Below are positions 7,473 to 16,233 of a DNA stretch of 39,713 nt, piece by piece. A model generated the notes under the pieces. That model saw nothing but the letters and a program-made list of their open reading frames with translations, made no database searches and was not told the DNA's origin. The position numbers were made by a program, and so were the translations under genes. Origin of the DNA: Helicobacteraceae bacterium (GTDB taxonomy: Bacteria > Campylobacterota > Campylobacteria > Campylobacterales > Sulfurimonadaceae); NCBI GenBank assembly GCA_027038835.1, contig JALWGC010000011.1, positions 76,837 to 116,549 on the forward strand, in the 5' to 3' direction. Numbering within the stretch: position 1 is the stretch's first letter; each line of letters starts with the position of its first letter.

Positions 7473-8282
7473 TCAGTCCTCTTTCACGATAAACGCGTTT
7501 TTAAATTTTCCAAGAGCTTTGTAATCTCTTGCTTCTTTTTCACTTTTGAAACCTCTTAACCACACCTTGTACATTCTCCCATAGTTGTTCTGGATATCTT
7601 TGATGATGGTTTCATATCCGTCGATACCGTCATATTTTTGCTGTATTTTCATCGCACCTTCGATGTGTGAGAAGGAACCTATCTGCAAAGCGAATCCCCC
7701 TTCGGTAACCGATTTTGGAGAACGTTTCATCTCTTGGTTGGTCGGCATTTCGTTTTTGTCGGCAAAACCTATAACTTCCAGTCGCACCGGTGCGGTTCCC
7801 GTACCTATCATGCCGATTTTTTTCGCGGATGCTTTCGAGAGGTCTATGATGCGGTTGGCGACAAACGGCCCTCGGTCGTTGATGCGCACTTTGACACTCT
7901 TTCCGTTTCGAAGGTTGGTCACTTTCAAGATGGTGTTCATGGGGAGTGTTTTGTGTGCCGCGGTGTAGTCGTACATGTTGTAACGTTCACCGTTAGATGT
8001 CCATTTCCCATGAAAGTTCGGTCCATACCAGCTTGCCGTCCCTTCGAAAACATCTCCTACACTCACAACGGTTGGATAGTAGGTTCTTCCTCTAACGGTA
8101 TAGGGGCGCATCGTCGCTTTGGTCGCTTTTTTGTATCTGCTTGGAGGAACGTTTGGGGAGTACTCTTCGTAATTTTTTTGAGAATAACGCTTGTAAGCGT
8201 ACGTTCCCTCCCCTCTGGTACTGCACCCTGCAAACACAACCAAAACAATTGCAACGGTGAAAAAGAGAAACGTCTTATTCAT
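7473..8282 (-). CDS. rlpA: RlpA-type septal/envelope lipoprotein with SPOR domain
   Basis: RlpA proteins are outer-membrane lipoproteins that bind, and in some species cleave, peptidoglycan strands lacking stem peptides. The lipobox is VFAGC (Cys about residue 20) after a hydrophobic signal. The double-psi beta-barrel runs about 80-170: [34 protein letters not shown] and INDRGPF, which contains the Asp of the lytic-transglycosylase-type active site. A SPOR domain ([17 protein letters not shown] onward) ends the protein and targets it to denuded septal glycan. It overlaps the mltD-like gene by 8 bases, so two glycan-acting proteins are co-expressed. Confidence 0.93.
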   Translation of the reverse strand: MNKTFLFFTVAIVLVVFAGCSTRGEGTYAYKRYSQKNYEEYSPNVPPSRYKKATKATMRPYTVRGRTYYPTVVSVGDVFEGTASWYGPNFHGKWTSNGERYNMYDYTAAHKTLPMNTILKVTNLRNGKSVKVRINDRGPFVANRIIDLSKASAKKIGMIGTGTAPVRLEVIGFADKNEMPTNQEMKRSPKSVTEGGFALQIGSFSHIEGAMKIQQKYDGIDGYETIIKDIQNNYGRMYKVWLRGFKSEKEARDYKALGKFKNAFIVKED

Positions 8283-9504
8283 ATATCTTCAACCTCTCCC
8301 CCACTTTTATCAAACTGCTATGGAGATGGTTCTGCGCTTTGATATTTTCGACACTGACTCTGTAGCGTCTCGATATAGATTCGAGCGTATCCCCTTTTTT
8401 GACCAGATAATAGTTCTTGCTATCTACAAACCTGCGCCCTTTTTTCGTTTTGTCTATGGGGATGACCAGTTTTTGCTTCAAACGCAATCTGGAGGTTTTT
8501 AGATGGTTGAAGTCCATAATCACTTTGTAAGGTACACCGTAGCGACGCCCGATTATACTCAAGTTTTCACCACGTTTGACTCTATGAACGAGATACGTTT
8601 TTTGGTTCGAAGAGGGGCGATATTTTTGCTTGAAATCGGCCAGTTTAATGTAAGGAATATAAACATCATACCCGTTTTTATATGGGGGAGTGAACTCGTA
8701 CTTTAGGTGTCTGTTGAGCTTTTTAAGCTCTTTTAGCGGTATTTGAACCTGTTTGGAGAGCTCCACAAGCGACGCACCGCCGGGGAGCTTCACGGTAGCG
8801 AGCGAGTAGGCGTTGGCACGGTTGAGAAGATACTCGTACTCGCTATCGAGCAAAAATTGCTCGTCGTTTGCAAGGAGTGCGAGCGCGAGAATCTTTCTGA
8901 TGTAGAATCTACTCTCTTTTGGCAAATATTTTTTCTTTGGATCCAAAAGCACTTTCAAATCATCCGTTTTGGCTCTTTTTATCGCTCTTTTGACCCTGCC
9001 GTAACCGCAGTTGTAAGCAATGGCGGCAAGATACCACTTCCCAAGCTCCTTATGTAAAAAAGTCAAATATTTCGCGGCGGCTTTGGTCGATTTGACAGGG
9101 TCTCTTCTCTCATCGACGTATTCGTCGATTTTCAAACCGTTGAGTTTTGCCGTTTTTGGCATGAACTGCCAAAGACCGGCGGCTCTTTTTTTCGAGTATG
9201 CGCTATTTTGAAAGTTCGATTCCGCCATCGCAAGGTACAAAAACTCTTTAGGCACACCGTATTGGGCAAGGATGTTTTTTATAGAAGGGATGAAAATGTA
9301 CGCATCGTCCATCGCCTTGAAAAAATGTCGTGTTTTGTACTTTTCCTTGATCGATGTTTTCATGTCGTTCAAAATAGGATCGTAAATAAAACTCTCATCG
9401 ACGTCGAAACTGTCAAGCAGTTGCATCTCTTTGGAATAATTGAGCGTATAGGAAAGATTGGCGCTTAGTAAAATAGGTATAAAAAGTAAAAAAAATCTTT
9501 TCAA
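8275..9504 (-). CDS. mltD: Membrane-bound lytic murein transglycosylase with LysM repeats (MltD-like)
   Basis: This enzyme cleaves the glycan strand of peptidoglycan non-hydrolytically in the periplasm. The SLT/GH23 domain shows AMAESNFQ with the catalytic Glu, then [13 protein letters not shown] and the [11 protein letters not shown] motif. Two C-terminal LysM domains follow ([18 protein letters not shown] and [18 protein letters not shown]). No ATG is available. I chose the TTG at 9504 because it puts a clean signal peptide ([17 protein letters not shown]) at the N-terminus; a TTG 13 codons upstream (9543) also keeps the frame but has no better ribosome site. It overlaps rlpA by 8 bases. 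Confidence 0.92.
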   Translation of the reverse strand: MKRFFLLFIPILLSANLSYTLNYSKEMQLLDSFDVDESFIYDPILNDMKTSIKEKYKTRHFFKAMDDAYIFIPSIKNILAQYGVPKEFLYLAMAESNFQNSAYSKKRAAGLWQFMPKTAKLNGLKIDEYVDERRDPVKSTKAAAKYLTFLHKELGKWYLAAIAYNCGYGRVKRAIKRAKTDDLKVLLDPKKKYLPKESRFYIRKILALALLANDEQFLLDSEYEYLLNRANAYSLATVKLPGGASLVELSKQVQIPLKELKKLNRHLKYEFTPPYKNGYDVYIPYIKLADFKQKYRPSSNQKTYLVHRVKRGENLSIIGRRYGVPYKVIMDFNHLKTSRLRLKQKLVIPIDKTKKGRRFVDSKNYYLVKKGDTLESISRRYRVSVENIKAQNHLHSSLIKVGERLKIYE

Positions 9505-9586
9505 TGGATCAACTCTTTTGCGTAATATGTTTCGGTCGTTCAACCAAGAGAGTCGATTTTACAAAAAAAGAGATTTAAAAGAGATT

Positions 9587-9622
9587 AAAGCTGTTTGATA
9601 TTAAGAAATATTAAACAGCTTT
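9587..9622. terminator. Inverted repeat at the tatD 3' end, possible terminator
   Basis: AAAGCTGTTT (9587-9596) pairs with AAACAGCTTT (9613-9622), extended by inner A/T pairs to a stem of about 16 bp with a 4-nt loop. It includes the tatD stop codon. The U-tract is five T on the plus strand and only three on the minus strand, so it may attenuate rather than fully stop leftward transcription into mltD. Confidence 0.5.
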
Positions 9623-10377
9623 TTGGCGTTTCGTGTCGTTGTCTCCTCCACATCATCCCTGCTTATTTGAAGGATTTGCGCTATTTTTTCCACTACGTAA
9701 GTGGTATAAAGCGGCTCATTTCTTTTCCCTCTAAAAGGCTCGGGAGTGAGGTATGGACCGTCTGTTTCAACCACTATGTTCTCAAGCGGGATTTTAGGCA
9801 GAACATTGACGAGTTTTTTCGCATTTTTAAATGTCAGCACACCACCGATTCCAAAGTAGAATCCACACTCTTTGAGAGAAAGAAGCTGTTCGTCGGCGTT
9901 GAAACAATGAAGCACTCCCCCCACTTCACATGCGTTATGTTCCAAAAGTATCTTTTTGGAATCGTACGAAGCGTCTCGAATATGCACGATAAGCGGTTTT
10001 TCGAACTCTTTTGCAAGCTCTATTTGTGCCGCGAAAACTTTTTTTTGTGCTTGTTTTACCGCTTCTTTCTCTTCTTGAGTCCCCTCGAGTCGAAAATAAT
10101 CAAGCCCGCATTCACCGACGGCTACACATTTTGGATGGGGTAGAAACTCCCTAAAAACCGCTTCGTCGAACCCTTCCAAATCGTAAGGGTGTATCCCTAC
10201 GGCGAAATAGACATCGTCGTATTTTTGTGCTATCTCGACAGCGCGTAAAAGCGTCGAAGCGTCCGCACCCGGGATGATAAAGCGCTCTACTCCTCCTTCC
10301 TTGGCTCGCTTTATCACCGCATCCAAATCCTCTTCGTAACGTTTGTCGTCCAAATGTATATGGGTATCTATTATCAT
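9601..10377 (-). CDS. tatD: TatD-family metal-dependent hydrolase (3'-5' DNase)
   Basis: TatD proteins are TIM-barrel metal-dependent nucleases that degrade single-stranded DNA or RNA 3' to 5'. Metal ligands are visible in order: DTHIHLDD (residues 3-10), GECGLDYFR (Glu about 93), HIRDA, GGVLHCFNAD and VETDGPYLTP. Length 258 aa is standard. Ten bases separate it from the regulator gene upstream. The order recN - regulator - tatD is conserved in Campylobacter. Confidence 0.94.
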   Translation of the reverse strand: MIIDTHIHLDDKRYEEDLDAVIKRAKEGGVERFIIPGADASTLLRAVEIAQKYDDVYFAVGIHPYDLEGFDEAVFREFLPHPKCVAVGECGLDYFRLEGTQEEKEAVKQAQKKVFAAQIELAKEFEKPLIVHIRDASYDSKKILLEHNACEVGGVLHCFNADEQLLSLKECGFYFGIGGVLTFKNAKKLVNVLPKIPLENIVVETDGPYLTPEPFRGKRNEPLYTTYVVEKIAQILQISRDDVEETTTRNAKKLFNIS

Positions 10378-10387
10378 TGTTTCTCCA

Positions 10388-12229
10388 CTAATAGTTCAGT
10401 TTTTTCAACTCGGTAAGTATCTCGATTTTTCGTAAATGGATGTATTCGTTTATTATCTTCTTATTTTTGCTTCCGGGCAAAAATTCACACAAAATTCTAC
10501 ACATCCCCCCTTCCCCTTTGCAGTCTATGTACGAAACCGTTGCTTTTTCGACGATGGAGACTTCACCCTCCTTGAGGCGCTTTGTCGGTAACGAAAAGGT
10601 GATTTCCACCTCTTTTGAAACATAGCTTTCCAAAGAACGGATTTTGTTGATGCTCAGAGTAATGGAATTGACGGATATATCTACGATGGTAGCTGAGAGT
10701 TTCATCCCTTTTAGTGAAACGATAGCGACGTTTTTTTTCGCAAAATCGACTCGTCCGCCGTCTTTGTACATAGGGTCGGGGTCCACCACTTTGAAATTTT
10801 CGAGTTTGGCTATTTTTCGCTTTCTATCGACGTACACAACTTGTGCTTTTATGTCTTTTTTGATAATATCGGAACGGATAACGGTCTCTTTGGCTACGCT
10901 CATCGCCGCTCCTTGCATTTGCGATACCACGACGTAAACCGCGTCGTTTTCCTTTTTCAAAATTTTTGTCGGCGAGTCTATCACCATCCCTTTATAGACG
11001 TTCACCAACTTCAAGTCGGCGTCGTTTATGAACGAATCGTCCAGCAACAAAGCGATAATCTCCTTATCGCTCATATCCTCTTTGTACTTACCGATATATT
11101 TGATTTGGCTGGTTGCGATATCTTTTTTCGAGATTTTCCCAGCTCGTATCGAATCGAGCAGCAAAAGTGTCCTATCAAAGCCCATAGTGCCTATTTTTGC
11201 CACATGCAGCACAATATCGACTTTAAAATTGAATTCTTTGAAAAAAGAATCTATTTGTGCATAGAAGTGTTCTGTTTGCGATACGACCGAATCGTACGGA
11301 CGGTTTTTGTAAACGGCGACAAAAAAATCGTGATAGTATTCGCAAAACAGAAAAAACTCCCACAGCAACTCTTCCGATTTATGGACAAAGTCTTGTAAAA
11401 ACAGCTCCAGTTCAGCTTTTCCTATGACATTTCCAATCTTTTTGAAATTGTCTATTTTGATAGAAACGATGCAATATTCATCACCCTTTTCAATCAAGGT
11501 ATCATGGAGTCGCTCCTTGAGAAATTCGACAAACGCGACCCTTGTCGTCAGTTCGTTTTTCGGTCTGCAAGCAAGCTTGTTGTACTCAAAACGCTCTACG
11601 AAAAGTACATGTTCATTCTCTTTTGCGACACTTTTTACGATGTCGAATTTCGATTTTGAAAAAAACTCTCCGCTAACGAATGTTTCATCGTTCGTAGAGA
11701 AAAGTGCTTCTATATCGAACTTCGAACACACTTTGTGCTCGACATCTTCGAGCGAATCGCATGAAAACTCCTCCATAAGCGCTTTGTTCGCATAAGAAAG
11801 CTTGTTCTTGTGAACGATCAAATATTTGCTTTTCTCCTCTACCAACCGCCCGAGATAAGAAACTTTGTTTTCAAATGCGCGCTCGGCTACTGCGTTGGTA
11901 ACACTCAAAGCAAGTTTTTTGGGTTCGTACATATTGGAAAATACCGATTCGGCTTTGATCATGTACGCAAGCTGGTACACCGCACCGTTTCCTCCACCGT
12001 TTGAAGCGAGCAAAAAGACAAGAGGGTTGGCTCTGTTTTTGAAAAAAGCCCTGTAGCGATTGAGTCTCTCTTTTTCATAAGAGGCAATGTCCACTATGTA
12101 AGCTGAAAATTCTTCCTCTACACTGTTTTTTTTGGAGATATCTACGACCGCCACTTCTTCGAATATCTCTTCAAGTGCGTCGAAATAGCTGTAAGTAATC
12201 TGTTCATTGTACACATAGCATAAATTCAT
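10388..12229 (-). CDS. Multidomain signalling protein: receiver-like, degenerate GGDEF-like and PilZ-like C-terminus
   Basis: It sits between recN and tatD, the place of the response regulator CbrR (Cj0643, GGDEF protein, bile resistance) in C. jejuni. The N-terminal ~95 residues look like a receiver fold without a clear phospho-acceptor pair. A middle part (SYANKALMEEFSC) is PAS-like. Then TRVAFVEFLKERL and CIVSIKIDNFKKIGNVIGK resemble the first strands of a GGDEF domain, but the GGDEF loop itself is missing. The C-terminus (ATIVDISVNSITLSI, preceded by basic residues) resembles a PilZ-type barrel. A c-di-GMP-related sensor or effector, not a cyclase, is inferred. I prefer the ATG at 12229, which has TATAAT 6 nt upstream; a GTG eight codons earlier (12253) is the alternative. 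Confidence 0.7.
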   Translation of the reverse strand: MNLCYVYNEQITYSYFDALEEIFEEVAVVDISKKNSVEEEFSAYIVDIASYEKERLNRYRAFFKNRANPLVFLLASNGGGNGAVYQLAYMIKAESVFSNMYEPKKLALSVTNAVAERAFENKVSYLGRLVEEKSKYLIVHKNKLSYANKALMEEFSCDSLEDVEHKVCSKFDIEALFSTNDETFVSGEFFSKSKFDIVKSVAKENEHVLFVERFEYNKLACRPKNELTTRVAFVEFLKERLHDTLIEKGDEYCIVSIKIDNFKKIGNVIGKAELELFLQDFVHKSEELLWEFFLFCEYYHDFFVAVYKNRPYDSVVSQTEHFYAQIDSFFKEFNFKVDIVLHVAKIGTMGFDRTLLLLDSIRAGKISKKDIATSQIKYIGKYKEDMSDKEIIALLLDDSFINDADLKLVNVYKGMVIDSPTKILKKENDAVYVVVSQMQGAAMSVAKETVIRSDIIKKDIKAQVVYVDRKRKIAKLENFKVVDPDPMYKDGGRVDFAKKNVAIVSLKGMKLSATIVDISVNSITLSINKIRSLESYVSKEVEITFSLPTKRLKEGEVSIVEKATVSYIDCKGEGGMCRILCEFLPGSKNKKIINEYIHLRKIEILTELKKLNY

Positions 12230-12235
12230 AAGTAG

Positions 12236-12241
12236 ATTATA
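12236..12241 (-). promoter_or_regulatory. -10 box just before the GGDEF/PilZ-like gene
   Basis: The minus strand reads TATAAT, then six bases (CTACTT), then ATG at 12229. This is the same arrangement as upstream of the glycosylase gene at 14808 and suggests an internal, leaderless promoter after recN. Confidence 0.4.
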
Positions 12242-12261
12242 ATATCTTCTCACTTAAAGGT

Positions 12262-13785
12262 TTATTGCAACAACAACTTTGCAAACTCCGTCGCCTCTTT
12301 GGTTATCGATTCTCCGCTAACTATTCTAGCTATTTCCGCTATGCGTTCTCGCTCTTTGAGCTCTTTGACTTTCGATACGCCGTTTTGTTTGTAAACCAAA
12401 AAATGTTGATCCCCTTGCGAGGTAAGTTGCGGCTGGTGGGAGATAACGAGAATTTGGTAGTTTTTCGAAAGTTTTTTGAGCACTTTCGCTACGCTCATCG
12501 ACTCTTCACCGCTTAGGTTCGCATCTATTTCGTCAAGAATGAGCACACCCCCTTCTTTGGTAGAATTTTCCGACTTGAGTACCAAAATAGCCAAACGGAG
12601 TCTGTTGAATTCACCGGTACTGATTTTGTTCAACGCGACTTCGTTCAAAGCCAATGTAACGACATCTTGACCGTTTGCATGGATTTCCCTTTTGTCCAAA
12701 GCGATCGAAACTTCTTGCAAATAGAGCTGTTTTGTGTAGTCGTTGAGCTCTTTTTTGAAGTTTTCAAGCTCCTTTTGACGTTTTTTACTCACTTCATTTG
12801 CAAGTTTGAGCGTTTTTTCGGTCAGTTCTTCTACCTTTTGTTGCAACTCCTCTTTGGCGAATTCTATATTTTCGTACCGCTTGAGCTCCTCTTTTTTCTT
12901 CTCTTTGTACTCCAGCGCTTCTTCTATGGAGCCGTATTTTCTTTTGAGTTCGCTTAGGGCTTCGAGTCTGTCAAGCACCTCCTCGACATTGACTTCCTCA
13001 AGTGATGCGAACCGCTCGGATGCACTCTCGAGCTTGGAACGCAATTCGTTAAGTGCATCGTCGAAAAAAGCGCTATCTTCTTCTAAAAGCTCCAAAACCT
13101 CACTTACGGCATACTCGAACTCGAATATCGATGAAGCTTTTTCTATGCTTTCTTGCACTTTTTCTTTTTTGGAAAGCTCTTTTTTTATCTGCATCAGTTC
13201 ATCGTATTCATCCGGTTTTGGGTCGATGTTTTCTATTTTTTCTATTTCGAAAGCGGCGAATTCCTTGAGTTCGACTATACGCTTTTGTTCCTCTTCGATG
13301 GTGGCAAGTTCTTTTTTCACACTCCCAAGCGCATCGAAACTCTCTTTGAGCTCGTCAAGCAATCCGTTTATACTTTTGTCGTATTTTTCGATACGACTAT
13401 CCAAAATAGATAGAAGATTGTCGTTTTCGAAGTCACTGTAATCTTTCAGGCTCAAATGGCGCAGGTGCATAGACGCCACTGCAGAAATCGTTTTTTTCGA
13501 TACCCCTTGAGCATTGATAAAATAGCGTGTTTTTTCTTTTTTGACTTGTTTGAAGATGTTTATCTCTTCGTTTTCTATTCCGAAACGTTCGTCTATTTTC
13601 CAAGCGGTACTCGCTTCACAAACCGAAGCGTCAGCGCTTCCAAGCCCAAAAGAGGACAATATCGCCTCCATCAAGATCGACTTTCCGCTTCCGCTAGGTC
13701 CGCTAAAGACCACAAGCCCTTTGTTCAACTCGAGTTCCACTTCTTCAAAACTCAAAAAGTTTTTCAGATAAAACCGTTCTACCAT
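12262..13785 (-). CDS. recN: DNA repair protein RecN
   Basis: RecN is an SMC-like ATPase that supports RecA-dependent double-strand break repair. The N-terminal half-ATPase has Walker A GPSGSGKS (residues 29-36) in the RecN context FSGPSGSGKSILMEAI. A long Glu/Lys-rich coiled-coil occupies about 140-345. The C-terminal half has the STGEFNRLRLAIL signature (where most RecN have SGGE.SR..LA) and Walker B VLILDEIDANLSG followed by VISHQPQL. At 507 aa it is slightly shorter than the E. coli protein. Start ATG has GGTGGAAAG just upstream. It heads the long leftward operon. Confidence 0.95.
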   Translation of the reverse strand: MVERFYLKNFLSFEEVELELNKGLVVFSGPSGSGKSILMEAILSSFGLGSADASVCEASTAWKIDERFGIENEEINIFKQVKKEKTRYFINAQGVSKKTISAVASMHLRHLSLKDYSDFENDNLLSILDSRIEKYDKSINGLLDELKESFDALGSVKKELATIEEEQKRIVELKEFAAFEIEKIENIDPKPDEYDELMQIKKELSKKEKVQESIEKASSIFEFEYAVSEVLELLEEDSAFFDDALNELRSKLESASERFASLEEVNVEEVLDRLEALSELKRKYGSIEEALEYKEKKKEELKRYENIEFAKEELQQKVEELTEKTLKLANEVSKKRQKELENFKKELNDYTKQLYLQEVSIALDKREIHANGQDVVTLALNEVALNKISTGEFNRLRLAILVLKSENSTKEGGVLILDEIDANLSGEESMSVAKVLKKLSKNYQILVISHQPQLTSQGDQHFLVYKQNGVSKVKELKERERIAEIARIVSGESITKEATEFAKLLLQ

Positions 13786-14062
13786 CTTTCCACCTTTTAC
13801 GTATCCAAAGGAGCGACACTTGTTTGTAATTTTAGCGAATACATTAGGAATTATGAACTGTTTCGAGTGAAAATGTCAAAAATATTGCAATATGCCACAT
13901 AAATTATGCGTCAATGAGGTTTTTTTATCTCTATTCCGTTTCCATGCCATATTTTTTCGAGCCTTTGCGTATGCAAACTTTGCCATTGTTTCATGGCATT
14001 TTTTGCCAACAACGCTCCCACTTGCCAAAAAACAACAAAAACGACAAACCCCAAAAAAAGCT
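13786..14062 (+). other. Intergenic region with two hairpins and a T-run, possible small RNA end
   Basis: No convincing ORF lies in this 277-bp gap between the 5' end of recN and the 3' end of sir2. On the plus strand TTTGC-GTAT-GCAAA (about 13963-13976) is followed by TGCCAT (13981-13986), a 6-nt loop, ATGGCA (13993-13998) and six T residues (13999-14004). That is the shape of a weak intrinsic terminator for a rightward transcript starting inside the gap. No strong promoter is visible. On the minus strand the region follows sir2 and holds several T-runs but no good stem with a T-tail. Confidence 0.35.
13829..13834 (-). promoter_or_regulatory. Probable -10 box of the recN operon
   Basis: The minus strand reads GCTAAAATTAC, giving a TAAAAT hexamer 43 bases before the recN ATG, in an AT-rich context typical of sigma-70 promoters in this phylum, which often lack a -35 box. 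Confidence 0.4.
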
Positions 14063-14773
14063 TCAACGCAAAAATCGCTCTATCTCCTCCACGATTATAT
14101 CTACCGCTTGGGTCGCGGGCATAAAATAGACTTTTTCAAAAAGCTGATGTTCTATCGCGGCACTCTCTTCGAGGTTGTTCAAAACGGAATGTTCTATAAA
14201 GTTCGCCATCGTATTGACCCCTATGACATTACCGCTTGTCCCAACAACCACGATATATTCACAACTTTGAATCTCCTCGTTGAGTCGTTCGTACAATGGT
14301 GCCGGTTCTCCGAAAAACACGATGTTTGGTCGAAGCTTTTCGCCGCATTGGGGGCAAAAACCGTCGTTGAAGTCGAAAATACTTTTATAACCTATCTCAT
14401 ATACCCGCTCACAGTACGGATTGCGGCAACGAATCTCGGGAAGGTATCCATGCAGGTGTATCACCTCTTTGCGCGACAAACCCGCTTTTTCGAACAAATC
14501 ATCGACGTTTTGGGTGATGATGGCGACTTCGTTTGGATGGCGCTTTTTGAGTTTGGCATATTCCAAATGCGCCTTGTTGGGTTCTTTGTCCGCCAACTCC
14601 TTACGCCGCTTGTCGTAAAACTCCAATGTCAAAGCTTCGTTTTTCTCCAAAGAATCGTAGTTGCAAACGACACTCACGTCGTATTGTTCCCACAATCCGC
14701 CGCTGTCACGAAAAGTGCTTATACCGCTTTGGGCACTCAAACCCGCACCGCTTAAAATCACCACTTTCGCCAT
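14063..14773 (-). CDS. cobB: NAD-dependent protein deacylase, class III sirtuin (CobB-like)
   Basis: Sirtuins remove acyl groups from lysines using NAD+. The Rossmann motif is GAGLSAQSG (residues 9-17), followed by TFRDSGGLW; QNVDDL (88-93) and HLHG with the catalytic His (about 108) follow. Zinc is held by Cys116, 121, 140 and 143. The Y-x-x-R pair (Tyr53, Arg56; YDKR) is the marker of class III enzymes with desuccinylase/demalonylase activity. Start: ATG at 14771-14773 has GGAG seven bases upstream; an in-frame extension to 14899 would run through the divergent neighbour and is rejected. Length 236 aa is normal. Confidence 0.94.
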   Translation of the reverse strand: MAKVVILSGAGLSAQSGISTFRDSGGLWEQYDVSVVCNYDSLEKNEALTLEFYDKRRKELADKEPNKAHLEYAKLKKRHPNEVAIITQNVDDLFEKAGLSRKEVIHLHGYLPEIRCRNPYCERVYEIGYKSIFDFNDGFCPQCGEKLRPNIVFFGEPAPLYERLNEEIQSCEYIVVVGTSGNVIGVNTMANFIEHSVLNNLEESAAIEHQLFEKVYFMPATQAVDIIVEEIERFLR

Positions 14774-14795
14774 TTTATCACTCCAAAAGATTTTG

Positions 14796-14801
14796 TATAA
14801 T
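14796..14801 (+). promoter_or_regulatory. Shared divergent promoter of the glycosylase gene and sir2
   Basis: The 34-bp gap between the two divergent start codons contains TATAAT on the plus strand and, overlapping it, TATACA on the minus strand. The plus-strand -10 ends six bases before the ATG at 14808, so that mRNA should be leaderless. The minus-strand transcript would carry a short leader with the GGAG ribosome site of sir2. Confidence 0.5.
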
Positions 14802-14807
14802 TCTACC

Positions 14808-15290
14808 ATGGAAAGATTTACCCACCCTTTTGAGGCTATAATCAACAACGACAGTCGTATTTTGATTCTTGGAACGTTTCCTTCGCTCGATTCGTTCAAA
14901 TACGATTTCTATTACGCCCACAAACGTAACCAGTTTTGGAGGATTTTAGGGGAAGTTTTCGACATGCCTTACACTACACTTGAAGAAAAACTGCAAATTT
15001 TACAAAAACACAAAATCGCCCTTTGGGACATAGTGGCATCATGTGAGAGAAAAAACTCCAGCGATGCGAATTTGAAAAATATTGTTCCTAGCGACATCCC
15101 CTCACTTTTGAACCGATACCCAAACATAGAGCAAATAGCTTTCACCGGGAAAAAAGCGTATGCGTTATATAAGAAACTATATAGCGACCTTCTAGTTCGA
15201 ACCGTAGTGCTCCCTTCCCCTTCCCCCGCCTATGCGGCGATGAAGTTCGAGGAAAAAAAAGCGATATACGCCAAACTTTTCGAGAATTAA
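14808..15290 (+). CDS. DNA-deoxyinosine/uracil glycosylase (Mug/UDG superfamily)
   Basis: This 160-residue base-excision-repair enzyme is predicted to remove deaminated bases (hypoxanthine or uracil) from DNA. The N-terminal RILILGTFPSLDSF is the water-activating motif of the UDG superfamily in the deoxyinosine glycosylase subfamily. Next come YYAHKRNQFWRILGE and the ALWDIVASCER block with a conserved Cys. The C-terminal VLPSPSPAYA corresponds to the DNA-intercalation loop. The ATG at 14808 directly follows a TATAAT box (6-nt spacing) and has no Shine-Dalgarno. It diverges from sir2. Substrate specificity is inferred from family resemblance. Confidence 0.88.
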   Translation: MERFTHPFEAIINNDSRILILGTFPSLDSFKYDFYYAHKRNQFWRILGEVFDMPYTTLEEKLQILQKHKIALWDIVASCERKNSSDANLKNIVPSDIPSLLNRYPNIEQIAFTGKKAYALYKKLYSDLLVRTVVLPSPSPAYAAMKFEEKKAIYAKLFEN

Positions 15291-15302
15291 ACTTTTTTTG
15301 GG

Positions 15303-15308
15303 TAAAAT
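15303..15308 (+). promoter_or_regulatory. Probable -10 box of the dapA operon
   Basis: TTTGGGTAAAAT lies 31-42 bases before the dapA ATG; the same 12-base string occurs before pgsA. A second candidate, TGCTATAAA at 15322-15330, sits closer to the start. The ribosome site AAAGG at 15328-15332 favours the upstream box. Confidence 0.45.
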
Positions 15309-15338
15309 TACCCCACCAATATGCTATAAAGGTTCTAA

Positions 15339-16232
15339 ATGGAAATTGTTACAGGTTCTACAACAGCGCTAATAACCCCTTTTAAAAACGGCAAGCTTGA
15401 CGAAGCGAAATATGCCGAACTGATTCAAAGACAGATAGACAACGGTATCGATGCCGTATGTCCGGTTGGAACGACGGGTGAGAGTGCGACACTTACACAT
15501 GATGAGCACAAACGCTGTATCGAAATAGCGGTCGAAGTATGTAAAGATACAAAAACGAAAGTTCTCGCGGGTGCAGGCAGCAACGCTACCCATGAAGCGA
15601 TCGAGATAGCCAAACACGCCGAATCTTGCGGTGTAGATGCCATCTTCTCCGTCAGCCCTTACTACAACAAACCTTCCCAAGAGGGGCTTTATCAGCACTA
15701 CAAAGCGATCGCTTCGGCGGTACCGAACCTTCCGTTTATGCTCTACAACGTTCCCGGTCGTACGGGCGTGGATATTTTGGCAGATACGGTGATTCGCCTT
15801 TTTGACGACGTTCCTAACATTTACGGTATCAAAGAAGCGACGGGGAGTTTGGAACGAACCACCGAGCTGCTTTCACGAAGACCTGAACTCAAAGTTTTTA
15901 GCGGTGATGACGCCATCGACTACCCGATTTTGGCAAACGGCGGCGCGGGCATCACTTCGGTTACCGCGAATCTCCTACCCGACTTGAAAGCGCAACTCGT
16001 CAAAGCGGCGCTCGAGGGGGATTTTACGACTTCAAAAGCGATAAACGACAAGCTTTATCCAGTTAATAAAGTGCTTTTTTGCGAGTCGAATCCAATCCCG
16101 ATCAAAGCGGCAATGTACATAGCAGGACTGCTCGATACGCTTGAGTACCGCCTACCGCTTGTCGCTCCAAGTGTAGAGAACATGAACAAAATAGAACTCG
16201 TTATAAAAAACTACGATATCAAAGGACTATAA
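15339..16232 (+). CDS. dapA: 4-hydroxy-tetrahydrodipicolinate synthase
   Basis: DapA condenses pyruvate with aspartate semialdehyde, the first committed step to diaminopimelate (peptidoglycan) and lysine. The TIM-barrel active site is complete: GTTGES with Thr45/Thr46, YNVPGRTG with Tyr136, and the Schiff-base lysine in YGIKEATG (Lys165). Length 297 aa is typical. It is followed after a single base by the reductase gene, a linkage also found in Campylobacter. Confidence 0.97.
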   Translation: MEIVTGSTTALITPFKNGKLDEAKYAELIQRQIDNGIDAVCPVGTTGESATLTHDEHKRCIEIAVEVCKDTKTKVLAGAGSNATHEAIEIAKHAESCGVDAIFSVSPYYNKPSQEGLYQHYKAIASAVPNLPFMLYNVPGRTGVDILADTVIRLFDDVPNIYGIKEATGSLERTTELLSRRPELKVFSGDDAIDYPILANGGAGITSVTANLLPDLKAQLVKAALEGDFTTSKAINDKLYPVNKVLFCESNPIPIKAAMYIAGLLDTLEYRLPLVAPSVENMNKIELVIKNYDIKGL

Positions 16233-16233
16233 C

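Noticed and set aside
13860-14004. Sigma-54 promoters suggested by TGGCA-type words near recN
   Set aside because: The GC dinucleotide of the -12 element is never at the required spacing from the GG of the -24 element on either strand.
13892-14755. A 287-codon plus-strand open frame opposite sir2
   Set aside because: It is antisense to a complete class III sirtuin, has no family motifs or ribosome site, and is rich in the residues expected from an antisense frame.
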